This document shows, piece after piece, positions 1 to 7,828 of a DNA stretch of 64,000 bases. The DNA is from Chloroflexota bacterium. GTDB taxonomy: Bacteria; Chloroflexota; UBA11872; VXOZ01. The position numbers and the translations under genes are program-made. The notes under the pieces are model-generated. The model had not been told where the DNA came from. It made no database searches and was given only the letters and a program-made list of their open reading frames with translations. Position 1 is the first letter of the stretch. Each line of letters opens with the position of its first letter. Where the stretch lies: positions 1 through 64,000 of the forward strand of contig JAJEAH010000063.1 of NCBI GenBank assembly GCA_022824225.1, written 5' to 3'.

Positions 1-40
1 GTAGCCGTAGCGGAAGCTGCGGCTGGATCACCTCCTTTCT
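1..40 (+). rRNA. rrs: 16S rRNA, 3' end only
   Basis: The first 40 bases match the conserved 3' terminus of bacterial 16S rRNA: the helix-45 region followed by GGATCACCTCCTTTCT with the anti-Shine-Dalgarno CCTCC. Most of the gene lies outside the window to the left. No tRNA-Ile or tRNA-Ala and no 23S rRNA follow; the next strong structure is a terminator-like hairpin at 177-208 and then a protein gene. The exact 3' end is uncertain by a few bases. Confidence 0.93.
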
Positions 41-379
41 AGGGTTTCTTACCCCACTATACATTCCACCTCCTTATCTCCCTACCGTCTTTCCCCCTCT
101 CCATCTATCCACTCCCCTTCATCACCCTCCACCTGCTAATCGGCCGCTTGCAGTCTGGCAAAGACAGCGCACGTGAAAATCCCTCTCTGAGAGAGGGATT
201 TGACTTTTCGTTCCCCCTGACCGATTCGCTCTCTGCGGCCGGACGTCAAGCCTTGCACATGCTCAGTCGGAGCACTTGGCTCTTTCGGTCTCTTCCGTTG
301 AACATAACTCGCCTTCCATCCTGTCTTCACACATACTCCGCCAAGACGTTGACCCAGCCAACTAAGATATGGGTTCTCA
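41..379. other. Non-coding spacer after 16S rRNA
   Basis: The spacer is pyrimidine-rich just after the 16S end (about 45-140). Apart from the hairpin at 177-208 I see no tRNA, no 23S start and no convincing gene. Open frames across it have no family resemblance and no ribosome binding site. Confidence 0.6.
177..208 (+). terminator. Terminator-like hairpin after 16S rRNA
   Basis: A perfect 12-bp inverted repeat (arms 177-188 and 190-201, AAATCCCTCTCT and its complement) is followed by GACTTTT. It lies about 140 bases after the 16S end and would end a 16S-only transcript. It could instead be an rRNA processing stem. Confidence 0.6.
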
Positions 380-1078
380 ATGTCACTAGCAGATGTAATG
401 AAGCGAGTCCATCCGGGTTTGTGGCGATGGACGGCGCCGCATCCGGACTGGTCTCCTTGGGACCCAGTTCACCGGACCGGTTTCGGTTGGACGCAAGAGG
501 CCGGCAGTGTCTGCTACGAAACTCCAGACCGGTTGGTTCTCATCGACCCGCTCGCGCCTCCGTCAGGCACGCCAGCCAACCATAGATTCTGGCAGGCGCT
601 TGACGAAACGATACAGGAGCGACGGCAACCGGTGACCGTACTGCTCTGCACGGACTGGCACGACCGGAGCGCACAGGAGATCCTCAATCGGTACTCTCGG
701 CAGTTTGGCGCCAGCATTTGGGTGCATGAGGCCACGCCTCTGGGCTCAATTGCGTGCGAACCCACGCACACGTTTCGCGAAGGAGATCCGCTTGCCGGAG
801 AAGTGCAGGCATTCCTGATCAAGTCGCCGCACCCGGAAGTCGCATTCTACCTTGCCCCTGCGCGAACGCTTGTGGTAGCGGATGCGCTGTGGGGAACACC
901 GGACGGCCGGCTCTGGATAGGCAGCCACGAGTTCTGTTCGCGCTTGCCGAGACTGCTGGAGGAGCTAGCCGTCGAGACGTTGTTGCCTTCCCACGCAGAA
1001 CCCATTGTCGCCGACGCGCATGCCGTTCTCGCAAGCATCGCAATCGACCGGCCGGAATGGACAGATGAGATCTCCTAA
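380..1078 (+). CDS. MBL-fold-like hydrolase, degenerate metal site
   Basis: The 232-residue protein resembles the short metallo-beta-lactamase-like proteins related to glyoxalase II. It has an N-terminal strand region with DRLVLIDPLAPP, a central TDWHDRSAQE that sits where HxHxDH is normally found but keeps only part of it, a VVADALWG segment, and a C-terminal LLPSHAEP that resembles the last His motif. The incomplete metal motif suggests altered or lost metal binding. No clear ribosome binding site precedes the ATG, so the start is uncertain. It stands alone between the 16S end and rnpB. Substrate unknown. Confidence 0.6.
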   Translation: MSLADVMKRVHPGLWRWTAPHPDWSPWDPVHRTGFGWTQEAGSVCYETPDRLVLIDPLAPPSGTPANHRFWQALDETIQERRQPVTVLLCTDWHDRSAQEILNRYSRQFGASIWVHEATPLGSIACEPTHTFREGDPLAGEVQAFLIKSPHPEVAFYLAPARTLVVADALWGTPDGRLWIGSHEFCSRLPRLLEELAVETLLPSHAEPIVADAHAVLASIAIDRPEWTDEIS

Positions 1079-1238
1079 CAATAGCTGTGAATCCTGCGAT
1101 AAAAGCCGTTCCTCGCGAGGCCGTCCGCGAGTTTCCCCGATTCCAGCTATCACGCGTACATACATGGGGATGCCGTTTCTCTCAATTTGATGAGTGACAT
1201 TGACATCACTTGGGTTGCCAGACCAGGACACCAGGCGG

Positions 1239-1267
1239 TTGTGTGGTGCGGTGTCCCGTGCTATACT
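1239..1267 (+). promoter_or_regulatory. Sigma70-type promoter of rnpB
   Basis: TTGTGT at 1239-1244 and TATACT at 1262-1267 are separated by 17 bases, and the RNase P RNA begins about 10 bases downstream. The fit of spacing and distance makes this a likely housekeeping promoter. Confidence 0.65.
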
Positions 1268-1276
1268 GACATGTGC

Positions 1277-1601
1277 TGAGTAGACTAGACAGCCGCGCGG
1301 ATTCCATACAAGCTGTGGATGAAGCGAGGAAAGTCCCCACTCCGCAGAGCGGGGCAGCGGGTAACGCCCGTCCGCCGCGAGGCGAGGAATAGGGCCACAG
1401 AGACCATGGCCGGTTCAAGCTGCGCAGCATGCTGCCAGTGCGGGCCGGAGTGAAAAGGGCAACCTCTGCCCGGAGCAAGGCCAAGCGAGGGACTGTGAGG
1501 CTGCTCGCCAAGTCCCGGGTAGGCCGCAAGGAGGCACAGCGCGAGCTGGCGCCCAAGATAGATGGCTGTCCGCGACAGAATGGGGCTTACCGGTCTACTC
1601 A
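1277..1601 (+). ncRNA. rnpB: RNase P RNA (type A-like)
   Basis: This is the catalytic RNA of ribonuclease P, which trims the 5' leaders of pre-tRNAs. The sequence shows the P1 helix closed by GAGTAGAC (1278-1285) pairing with GTCTACTC (1593-1600), the conserved GAGGAAAGTCC element near 1327, GGCCACAGAGACC, the GTGAAAAGGG region, and the 3' consensus AGATAGATGGCTGTC with CGACAGAA. Length about 325 nt is normal for a bacterial type A RNA. A promoter lies directly upstream and the initiator tRNA gene follows about 100 bases later. Confidence 0.93.
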
Positions 1602-1703
1602 TCATGCTTGAGCGCATGCGAGATTCGAGCGCGTGCGCAATGCGAGTTCCTATGGAATGCGTATTCATCTCTAGATGGGTGCCAATCTAGGATGGGACTG
1701 CGA

Positions 1704-1778
1704 CGCGGGGTGGAGCAGCGGCAGCTCGTCAGGCTCATAACCTGAAGGTCGAGGGTTCGAATCCCTCCCCCGCTACCA
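1704..1778 (+). tRNA. tRNA-fMet (CAT), initiator
   Basis: The 75-nt cloverleaf with encoded CCA has anticodon CAT in loop CTCATAA. Initiator features are the unpaired first acceptor position (C1 opposite T72) and the A11-T24 pair in the D stem. The anticodon stem ends in AGG/CCT rather than the usual three G-C pairs GGG/CCC, so the outermost of the three is A-T. The D loop is short, which accounts for 75 rather than 77 bases. Confidence 0.93.
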
Positions 1779-1838
1779 AATCACAACTCATAGCAACCAT
1801 TGGCTTGGTTGGGTTTCTGTGCTGAAGATAGGGTCAGC

Positions 1839-2276
1839 ATGGCAGCAATTAAGCGTCTGGCGGCACTCTTCCTTATTGTTGTCGGTGCGGCAGTCCCGCT
1901 GCACTTTGTTGTCACGCGCTTCTACGATCCCGGCTGGGTCGACGCTTCGCTGCCAGTGTGGCAGGTTCTCAACCCGCTGCAAGTTGTCGGCTTGGCTATT
2001 GTCCTCCTGGTGGCCTTCGGCAGGAAGCGGGCCGTTGACACAGAACAGGCGGGCTCCGCCGTGACTCGCGAATACTTGGAGTCCAATTTCGTCTTCTACT
2101 ATTCGGCAGGGCTCATGGTCGCGCTTCTTTGGAATTGGTTTGGCGTCCAATGGTCAGACCCTCCCACCAGCGACAACCAACTCTGGATAATCGTCGACGT
2201 GACGCTGCCGCTCCTCTTCATTCCAACCGGCCTCCGGCTTCTGCGCGAAGCCTCGGAATCGACCACACAGGCATAG
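1839..2276 (+). CDS. Small four-helix membrane protein, unknown
   Basis: I chose the ATG at 1839, giving 145 residues; an in-frame ATG at 1800 would add 13 residues with little support. Four hydrophobic segments are visible: AALFLIVVGAAVPLHFVV near the N-terminus, a second around LQVVGLAIVLLVAF, a third around SAGLMVALLWNWF, and a fourth around VDVTLPLLFIPTGL, followed by a short polar tail. I do not recognise the family. It ends only some 20 bases before the likely start of the nucleoside deoxyribosyltransferase-like gene, so the two may be co-transcribed. Confidence 0.6.
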   Translation: MAAIKRLAALFLIVVGAAVPLHFVVTRFYDPGWVDASLPVWQVLNPLQVVGLAIVLLVAFGRKRAVDTEQAGSAVTREYLESNFVFYYSAGLMVALLWNWFGVQWSDPPTSDNQLWIIVDVTLPLLFIPTGLRLLREASESTTQA

Positions 2277-2298
2277 GGCCTTACCAGGGAGCATTCTG

Positions 2299-2763
2299 CT
2301 GGCTAAGACTGTCTATCTCGCCAATCCCTACGGGTTTTCTACCCAACAGAAGGAGCTTGTCCTTCCCGCACTTATAGCGGCGCTGGAAGGCTTGGGTCTG
2401 GAAGTGTGGGAGCCGTTTGAGCGCAATAACCAAGTCGACTTTTCAGCGCCGGACTCAGCGTATGTGATCGGCCAAGCCGACTTTCGCGACGTTAGAGATT
2501 CAGATGCCATCTTTGCCGTGGTCGACGGTGTGCCGCCGGATGAAGGCGTGATGATCGAGTTAGGCATGGCAATCGCTCTCGGCAAACCAACATTCCTCTT
2601 CCGGGACGACATACGTACCGCCACCGATAGCAGCAAGTACCCTCTGAATCTCATGCTCTTCACGGGTCTGCCAAAGGATGGCTGGGAGGACTACTATTAC
2701 TCCGGCGTAGAGGAAATCGGCGATCCGGAGAAGGCGCTTGCCCGCTGGGCACGAGAATCATGA
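2299..2763 (+). CDS. Nucleoside 2-deoxyribosyltransferase-like protein
   Basis: The protein resembles the nucleoside 2-deoxyribosyltransferase family (PF05014), which transfers deoxyribose between bases or hydrolyses nucleoside bonds. Key features are GQADFRDVRDSDAIFAVVDG, the PPDEGVMIELGMAIALGKP stretch with the conserved Asp and Glu, and an FLFRDD strand. The conserved first strand, YLANPYGFS, lies upstream of the first canonical start (TTG at 2392) and stays in frame back to about 2290, but no ATG, GTG or TTG is there. I place the start at CTG 2299, about 7 bases after an AGGGAG ribosome-binding-like site. CTG 2296 or ATT 2293 are alternatives. Without the upstream part the fold would lack its first strand. 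Confidence 0.72.
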   Translation: MAKTVYLANPYGFSTQQKELVLPALIAALEGLGLEVWEPFERNNQVDFSAPDSAYVIGQADFRDVRDSDAIFAVVDGVPPDEGVMIELGMAIALGKPTFLFRDDIRTATDSSKYPLNLMLFTGLPKDGWEDYYYSGVEEIGDPEKALARWARES

Positions 2764-2787
2764 CGCAGACCAAATACGTAAACCACC

Positions 2788-2814
2788 ACCCCCACGTGAC
2801 GGGGGTCTTTTCTT
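2788..2814 (+). terminator. Rho-independent terminator-like hairpin
   Basis: ACCCCC (2788-2793) and GGGGGT (2801-2806) form a short GC stem with a 7-base loop, followed by CTTTTCTT. It sits 25 bases after the deoxyribosyltransferase-like gene and before the molybdenum enzyme gene. Confidence 0.6.
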
Positions 2815-2882
2815 GTTGAAGGACCCCGCTGCTCTCTCCGGAGGCAGATTCTCGTAAGCGGGGCGCAACGAAAGGCCCGCCA

Positions 2883-4154
2883 ATGCAAGACCAATCGGGT
2901 CCCCACGGAGCGCTTGCCGCGTTGGCCCGGGAAAAAGGCATCGATCGACGGACGTTCATGCAGTTGCTTGCCACCGGCGGCGCGGCGGCAGTGTTGATGG
3001 CGTGCGCCGAGATCGAGGCTCCTGCAGGCGCAACTCGCGCCAGCGCTGCGTCACCGGCGCCAACAGTCGACTCCACTACCACGCCGCCAACCGGCACTCC
3101 CGCCTACTTCAAGGATGCCGCACCGTTTATCCAGCGCGGCGAAAGCGGGCTGGAATCTCGCCTTGCGGAGATGCAAGGCTTCATCACCCCAAACCGCCTC
3201 TTCTTCGTGCGCAACAACTCCGCCAGCATCGACGTGAACGTGGATGATTGGCGGCTGTACGTAGAAGGAGACGCGGTTGCCGAGCCACGAGAATTCTCGT
3301 ACGAAGACATCCGCCGTCTGCCCCGCCGCATCGTGGTCTCATATCTGGAGTGCGCCGGCAACCAGCGCGCGATGTTCGACTTGGTCAAAGGCCAAGCCGC
3401 CGACGGGACCCAGTGGATGACCGGTGCGGTCGGCAACGGCGTCTGGACGGGTGTTGCGCTGCGTGACGTGCTGCAGATGGCGGGCATCACACCGGATGCG
3501 GTCAGTGTGCTGCTCGTCGGCCTGGATGAGAAGTCGCCGGAGGGCGGCTGGCGCCGGGCTCTGCCAATCGAGAAAGCCCTGGCGCCCGATACCCTCCTCG
3601 CCTACGCCATGAACGGCGAAGACTTGCCCAAGGACCATGGCTATCCGCTGCGCGCGCTCGTGCCCGGTTGGGTGGGCAGCGCCAGCGTTAAGTGGCTCGG
3701 TCGTATCGTCGTTTCCACTCAGCGGCATTGGACCCGCAACAACACCACTTCCTATGTGTTGCGCGGGGAGGACTATCCACCGGAGGGCGAGGCGCTGGGC
3801 ACGGTGCTTTCCACCCAGGCAATCAAGAGCGCGCTCGCGCTGCCGTGGCCTGCTCGCCTCGCCGCAGGCCCTCACCGCCTCCATGGCTACGCGCATTCAC
3901 CATTTGGCGCGATTACTCGCGTGGCCTGGAGCGTTGATGCCGGCGAAACGTGGCACGAGGCGCAAATTGGTGAACCACAGGTCCAACATTCATGGGCTCG
4001 GTTCGAGTTTCAGTGGAATGCGCCGGCGGGCGACCACACGCTGTATACCCGCGCCACCGACGCGGCAGGGAACACGCAGCCGGACGAGATTCCCTTCAAC
4101 GAGAAGGGCTACCTCTTCAACCAACCATTGCCCCACCCGATCAGAGTCTCCTAA
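2883..4154 (+). CDS. SoxC/sulfite oxidase-family molybdenum oxidoreductase, Tat-exported
   Basis: The 423-residue protein belongs to the sulfite oxidase molybdopterin superfamily. A twin-arginine leader (RRTFMQLLATGG, residues 22-33) ends in a lipobox-like LMAC with Cys41, so it is probably exported folded and perhaps lipid-anchored. The catalytic domain carries SYLECAGNQR with the expected Mo-ligand Cys at about 157, then the HGYPLRALVPGWVG segment typical of SoxC-like proteins. The C-terminal part, with SVDAGETWHEA and WARFEFQWNAPAG, matches the Mo-cofactor dimerisation domain. No haem c subunit (SoxD-like) is adjacent. Sulfite is the likely class of substrate, but YedY-like or other sulfoxide-type activity cannot be excluded. 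Confidence 0.88.
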   Translation: MQDQSGPHGALAALAREKGIDRRTFMQLLATGGAAAVLMACAEIEAPAGATRASAASPAPTVDSTTTPPTGTPAYFKDAAPFIQRGESGLESRLAEMQGFITPNRLFFVRNNSASIDVNVDDWRLYVEGDAVAEPREFSYEDIRRLPRRIVVSYLECAGNQRAMFDLVKGQAADGTQWMTGAVGNGVWTGVALRDVLQMAGITPDAVSVLLVGLDEKSPEGGWRRALPIEKALAPDTLLAYAMNGEDLPKDHGYPLRALVPGWVGSASVKWLGRIVVSTQRHWTRNNTTSYVLRGEDYPPEGEALGTVLSTQAIKSALALPWPARLAAGPHRLHGYAHSPFGAITRVAWSVDAGETWHEAQIGEPQVQHSWARFEFQWNAPAGDHTLYTRATDAAGNTQPDEIPFNEKGYLFNQPLPHPIRVS

Positions 4155-4281
4155 TCCCCACACGTGTCCGCTAGGTTGAGCGGCGAGTAGCGGACTTGCC
4201 TTACTATGGAAGGAGTGGGGTGCGTGACGGCGCCGCCCAGTTTGACGCTTTACCTCTGCAAGCCAGTGTGAGGAGACTCCT

Positions 4282-5289
4282 GTGCCAACCCCCGGACTCG
4301 CGGTCCAGGCGACCGATCTATCGAAGACGTACCGCAATGGCGTGGTGGCGAATGACAGCTTGAACGTGGACGTGCGACGCGGGCAAGTGTACGGGCTGCT
4401 TGGTCCCAATGGCGCGGGCAAGAGCACCTTTGTGCAGCAGATCATGGGACTGATCCGACCAACCTCCGGCCGGGTCTGGGTTTTCGGTGTGGATGCAGAC
4501 CGTGAACCCGAACGCGTAAAGCGTATGATCGGCTATCTGCCGCAGACCTCTTTCGCCATGCGAGACTTGCTGGCGGAAGAAGCCATATATTTCACCGGCC
4601 GCCTCAAGGGCCTGCCCCACAAGGAGGCCATGCGCCAACGAGATTCACTCATTGAGCAATTCGACGTTGGCGAAATCCGGCGCAAGCCCATTAACCAGCT
4701 TTCGGGCGGCATGCAGCGTATGACCGGCTTCATCATGGCTCTGCTGGGCAATCCGCCCCTCCTGGTGCTTGACGAGCCGACCAATGACCTCGATCCCCTG
4801 CGGCGGCGGACCGTGTGGGAAGCCATCAGACAGACAGTGAGCCGCGATGGGACTGCATGCCTCCTGGTGACCCACAACGTCTTGGAGGCCGAGCGCGTCG
4901 TAGACCGCGTGGCCCTAATCGACGAAGGCCGCGTACTCGCCGAGGGCACGCCCGGCGCGATGAAGAGCCGGCTCGGCGACAGCATCCGGCTGGAGCTGTG
5001 GTTGCGGGACGGCGCCGACCTCTCGCGCGCGCAGGAGCGCCAACTCAGCACCCTCGGCGCGCTGCACCGGCCGCGACCGGGCCACCTCCTGTTGCGCGTG
5101 CCGCAAGCCCAAGTGGGCCAGATCATCGACCGCGTGCTGGCCGAGATTGGCGCAGACATGGTGGAGGACTTTCGCCTGGCGACGGCGTCGTTGGAAGACG
5201 TATATGTGGATGTCGTAGGCAAGTCAATTAACGAGGATGAGGAAGGGACACCAGTGCCCACGCCGGAAGAAGAACCTGCAAGCGTCTAA
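4282..5289 (+). CDS. ABC transporter ATP-binding protein (exporter type)
   Basis: The 335-residue ATPase starts at GTG 4282 after a GAGGAGA ribosome binding site. It has Walker A GPNGAGKST (about residues 41-49), the Q-loop region GYLPQTSF, signature LSGGMQR (about 140), Walker B LLVLDEPTNDLDP with Asp164-Glu165, and the H-loop LLVTHNVLEAE. The C-terminal region after about residue 230 is the extra domain common in ABC-2-type drug or multidrug exporters. The permease gene follows 23 bases downstream, so the pair should form one exporter. Cargo unknown. Confidence 0.93.
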   Translation: MPTPGLAVQATDLSKTYRNGVVANDSLNVDVRRGQVYGLLGPNGAGKSTFVQQIMGLIRPTSGRVWVFGVDADREPERVKRMIGYLPQTSFAMRDLLAEEAIYFTGRLKGLPHKEAMRQRDSLIEQFDVGEIRRKPINQLSGGMQRMTGFIMALLGNPPLLVLDEPTNDLDPLRRRTVWEAIRQTVSRDGTACLLVTHNVLEAERVVDRVALIDEGRVLAEGTPGAMKSRLGDSIRLELWLRDGADLSRAQERQLSTLGALHRPRPGHLLLRVPQAQVGQIIDRVLAEIGADMVEDFRLATASLEDVYVDVVGKSINEDEEGTPVPTPEEEPASV

Positions 5290-5312
5290 GTCCCTCGCGC
5301 AAGGAACACATT

Positions 5313-6101
5313 ATGACAAGTACATCCGAATCCCGCTTGCAGATGGCATGGGTGGGTTTGGCGCATTTTTGGCGAAACTACATCCATCTCTCCGCGGTCA
5401 TCATTTTGGAATTTCGCCAATGGCTGACCATGATCCTATCGATCTCGGTGCTGCTCAACCTTGGCATGGTCTTTGCCTTCTCGTTCATATCCGGTTCGCG
5501 TGAGCCTGAATTGGGGCGCTACTTCGTTTCGGGAGCCGCGGTGATGTCCCTGGTCACGCTCGGCGTCATGATGGTAGCCCAGGACATGGCGCAGTCCCGG
5601 CGGAACGGCGCTATCCTCTACTACGCGTCGCTGCCCATCAGCAAGACGGCATTCATCTTGGCGGTCGTCACCGGCAACGGCATGGCGGCAATACCGGGCA
5701 TGATCATCACGCTGCTGGTGGGGAGTTGGTACTTTGGCTTCTCGGTAGCCCTCAATCCGCTCATGCTCGCCGTGGTGCCGCTAAGCGCAGTCTCGCTGGC
5801 GGGAGTGGGCGCGGCCATCGGACTGGGCATACCGAACTGGCGGGTGGCGGGTCTCGTGGCGCAGGCCACCATGTTCTTCATCATGTTCTTTGCCCCGGTG
5901 ATGATCCCTCTGGAGCGACTGCCCGCCGTGCTGCAATACACGGGAATGGTCCTGCCGCCAACCTATGCGGCCCAAGCGTTTCGCGCCGCGCTACAGCCGG
6001 AGATTACGGCAATGCTGCTAAGAGACATAGCAATTCTGGCGGTGTTTGGTCTCGGGTCGCTGGCAATCGTCGCGCGCACGCTGAAGTGGCGGCTTGAATG
6101 A
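5313..6101 (+). CDS. ABC-2 type transporter permease
   Basis: This 262-residue integral membrane protein partners the preceding ATPase. Six hydrophobic stretches are visible, including LSISVLLNLGMVFAFSFI, AAVMSLVTLGVMMVA, the GMAAIPGMIITLLVGSWYFG segment, PLSAVSLAGVGAAIGLGI, the QATMFFIMFFAPVMIPLERL segment that is typical of ABC-2 permeases, and a last helix DIAILAVFGLGSLAIVA. The ATG at 5313 is preceded by AAGGAA. With the ATPase it would form a homodimeric-permease exporter. Confidence 0.88.
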   Translation: MTSTSESRLQMAWVGLAHFWRNYIHLSAVIILEFRQWLTMILSISVLLNLGMVFAFSFISGSREPELGRYFVSGAAVMSLVTLGVMMVAQDMAQSRRNGAILYYASLPISKTAFILAVVTGNGMAAIPGMIITLLVGSWYFGFSVALNPLMLAVVPLSAVSLAGVGAAIGLGIPNWRVAGLVAQATMFFIMFFAPVMIPLERLPAVLQYTGMVLPPTYAAQAFRAALQPEITAMLLRDIAILAVFGLGSLAIVARTLKWRLE

Positions 6102-6336
6102 GCGTGGCACGAATCGCGTGGGAGGATTTACAGCGAGCTAAGCACGTAGCCCCGCAACGCAGACCACAGTAAGACACTGCCTCGCGCCCGCACCGGAGCG
6201 CGTCTCCCTCGCGCCAGTTGGTAATCTCGCTGACGCACCGCCCCGCGCCTGTGCCGGAGCGCGGCGACCGGCATGGCGATCAGATTGTCCCAACGGCGAG
6301 AGCAACGCCGCGCGGGCCGTATGGACCCATGCCCAC

Positions 6337-7488
6337 CTACAGCGCCAGATTGAGAATCTGCAGGATGTCGGCTTCGGTCACTTTTCGAGGGTTGATATCC
6401 ACGTTGCGGCTGCGGAACGTGTCTCTTACGATCGCCGCAAAGTGCTCGCCAGTGACGCCTACTTCGCCCATAGACGACGGGATGCCGATGTCGGATTCCA
6501 AATCGCGAATCGCCTCGATGGCGGCGAGCGCGGCCTCTCGTTCGGACTGCCCGGGGCGCATTGCGTCGAATTCTCGGGCCACGTCCGCCAATTGGGGTTC
6601 GCAGCCAATCCGATTGAAGTCCAGGCAGTGGGGAAGCAGCAGCGCATTGCTCAAGCCGTGCGGCAGATGGTGGTACGCGCCAACCGGGTGCGCCATGGCG
6701 TGGACGATGCCAAGCCGCGAGTGCGCGAAACCAATGCCGGCGATGCAAGCCGCCGCCTGCATGTTGCCAATGGCGGCCATGTTGCCGCTGTCGGCCACCG
6801 CGGCGCGCAGGTTTTCGCTGATGAGCCGAATCGCGTGGAGATTCATCGCGTTGGTGAACGGCGTAGACAGGGGGGACGTCATGCCCTCCACGGCGTGGGT
6901 CAGGGCATCCATACCCGTGTGCGCCACCACGTGCGGCGGCAACGTGGTCAGCAACGCAGGGTCGAGGAAGGCGGCGCGCGGCGCCAAGCGCGTGCTGAGG
7001 ATGGACATCTTGAACTGCTGGCTGGGCAAGGTAATAACCGCGGCAAACGTCACCTCAGAGCCGGTGCCAACCGTGGTCGGCACAGCGTAGAGCGGCGGCA
7101 AGTCGTTCGCAAACGCATCGAATCCCTCGTAGTCTGCGACCGCGCCACCGTTGGAAACGACCACGCCGGCGGCTTTGGCCACGTCCAGCGAACTGCCGCC
7201 GCCAACGGCCAAAAGACTGTCGCAGCCGGCGGCTTTGTATGCCTCTACTACGGCCTCGACAATACTCTCTTCCGGATCCGGCAAGACCTTGTCAAAGACC
7301 GTGACGGCTACGCCCGAGTCCTCTAGCGAACGCGTCACCGGCGCGAGCAACCCGGCATCCACAATACCCCGGTCGGTGACGATCAAAACGCACGAGTGAT
7401 TCTGCTCCGCTAGCGCCGGGCCGATTTCCGCCACGGCTCCCGCGCCACTGTGCACCCTCGTAGTCACCGCAAAGCTGTGGACCGCCAT
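6337..7488 (-). CDS. Iron-type (group III) alcohol dehydrogenase family
   Basis: The 383-residue protein is a Fe-dependent alcohol dehydrogenase-like enzyme (PF00465). It has an N-terminal nucleotide-binding part with GGGSSLDVAKAAGV (about residue 97) and an all-helical C-terminal part with the metal-binding His cluster in HAVEGMTS and GIVHAMAHPVGAYHHLPHG. The PTTVGTGSEVTFAAVI motif is typical of the family. The likely role is NAD(P)-linked oxidation or reduction of small alcohols, aldehydes or maleylacetate-like compounds. It is transcribed divergently from the solute-binding protein gene at 7829. Confidence 0.9.
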   Translation of the reverse strand: MAVHSFAVTTRVHSGAGAVAEIGPALAEQNHSCVLIVTDRGIVDAGLLAPVTRSLEDSGVAVTVFDKVLPDPEESIVEAVVEAYKAAGCDSLLAVGGGSSLDVAKAAGVVVSNGGAVADYEGFDAFANDLPPLYAVPTTVGTGSEVTFAAVITLPSQQFKMSILSTRLAPRAAFLDPALLTTLPPHVVAHTGMDALTHAVEGMTSPLSTPFTNAMNLHAIRLISENLRAAVADSGNMAAIGNMQAAACIAGIGFAHSRLGIVHAMAHPVGAYHHLPHGLSNALLLPHCLDFNRIGCEPQLADVAREFDAMRPGQSEREAALAAIEAIRDLESDIGIPSSMGEVGVTGEHFAAIVRDTFRSRNVDINPRKVTEADILQILNLAL

Positions 7489-7708
7489 TCACGCCAACTC
7501 CTTGTTTCGCGCGCCGAATGCTGGGATGAGTGTAGCAGGGGCAATTGTGCAGTGGCAACCGGCGGAGGCAACGGCGTGTACGCTACAGTATTCGGGCAAT
7601 CCCGCAACGCCCTGCGGACCCTGAGATCCGGTCCGCGTCCGGTTGCGCGTTTCACGCGGCTGTCTACCCGGTTCTTTCGCGCGCCGCAGCCCCGCGCGGC
7701 TGTGCCAC

Positions 7709-7736
7709 TTGACCGGCAGTAGGGCTGCTGTATAAA
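7709..7736 (+). promoter_or_regulatory. Sigma70-type promoter of solute-binding protein gene
   Basis: TTGACC at 7709-7714 and TATAAA at 7731-7736 are separated by 16 bases, about 90 bases before the ATG at 7829. The rest of the 340-base intergenic stretch 7489-7828 shows no gene. Confidence 0.6.
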
Positions 7737-7828
7737 GTATGGGCAAGGTGTCAGCGGCCGCGGCGGCGGCGTCAGCGGCCAGTGGTGAGGTGAACGAGTT
7801 CAGCACACGAGTGCAGGAGGAAAGCGCG

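Noticed and set aside
148-585. 145-codon plus-strand open frame after 16S rRNA
   Set aside because: It spans the terminator-like hairpin and overlaps the MBL-like gene in another frame, has no ribosome binding site and resembles no family.
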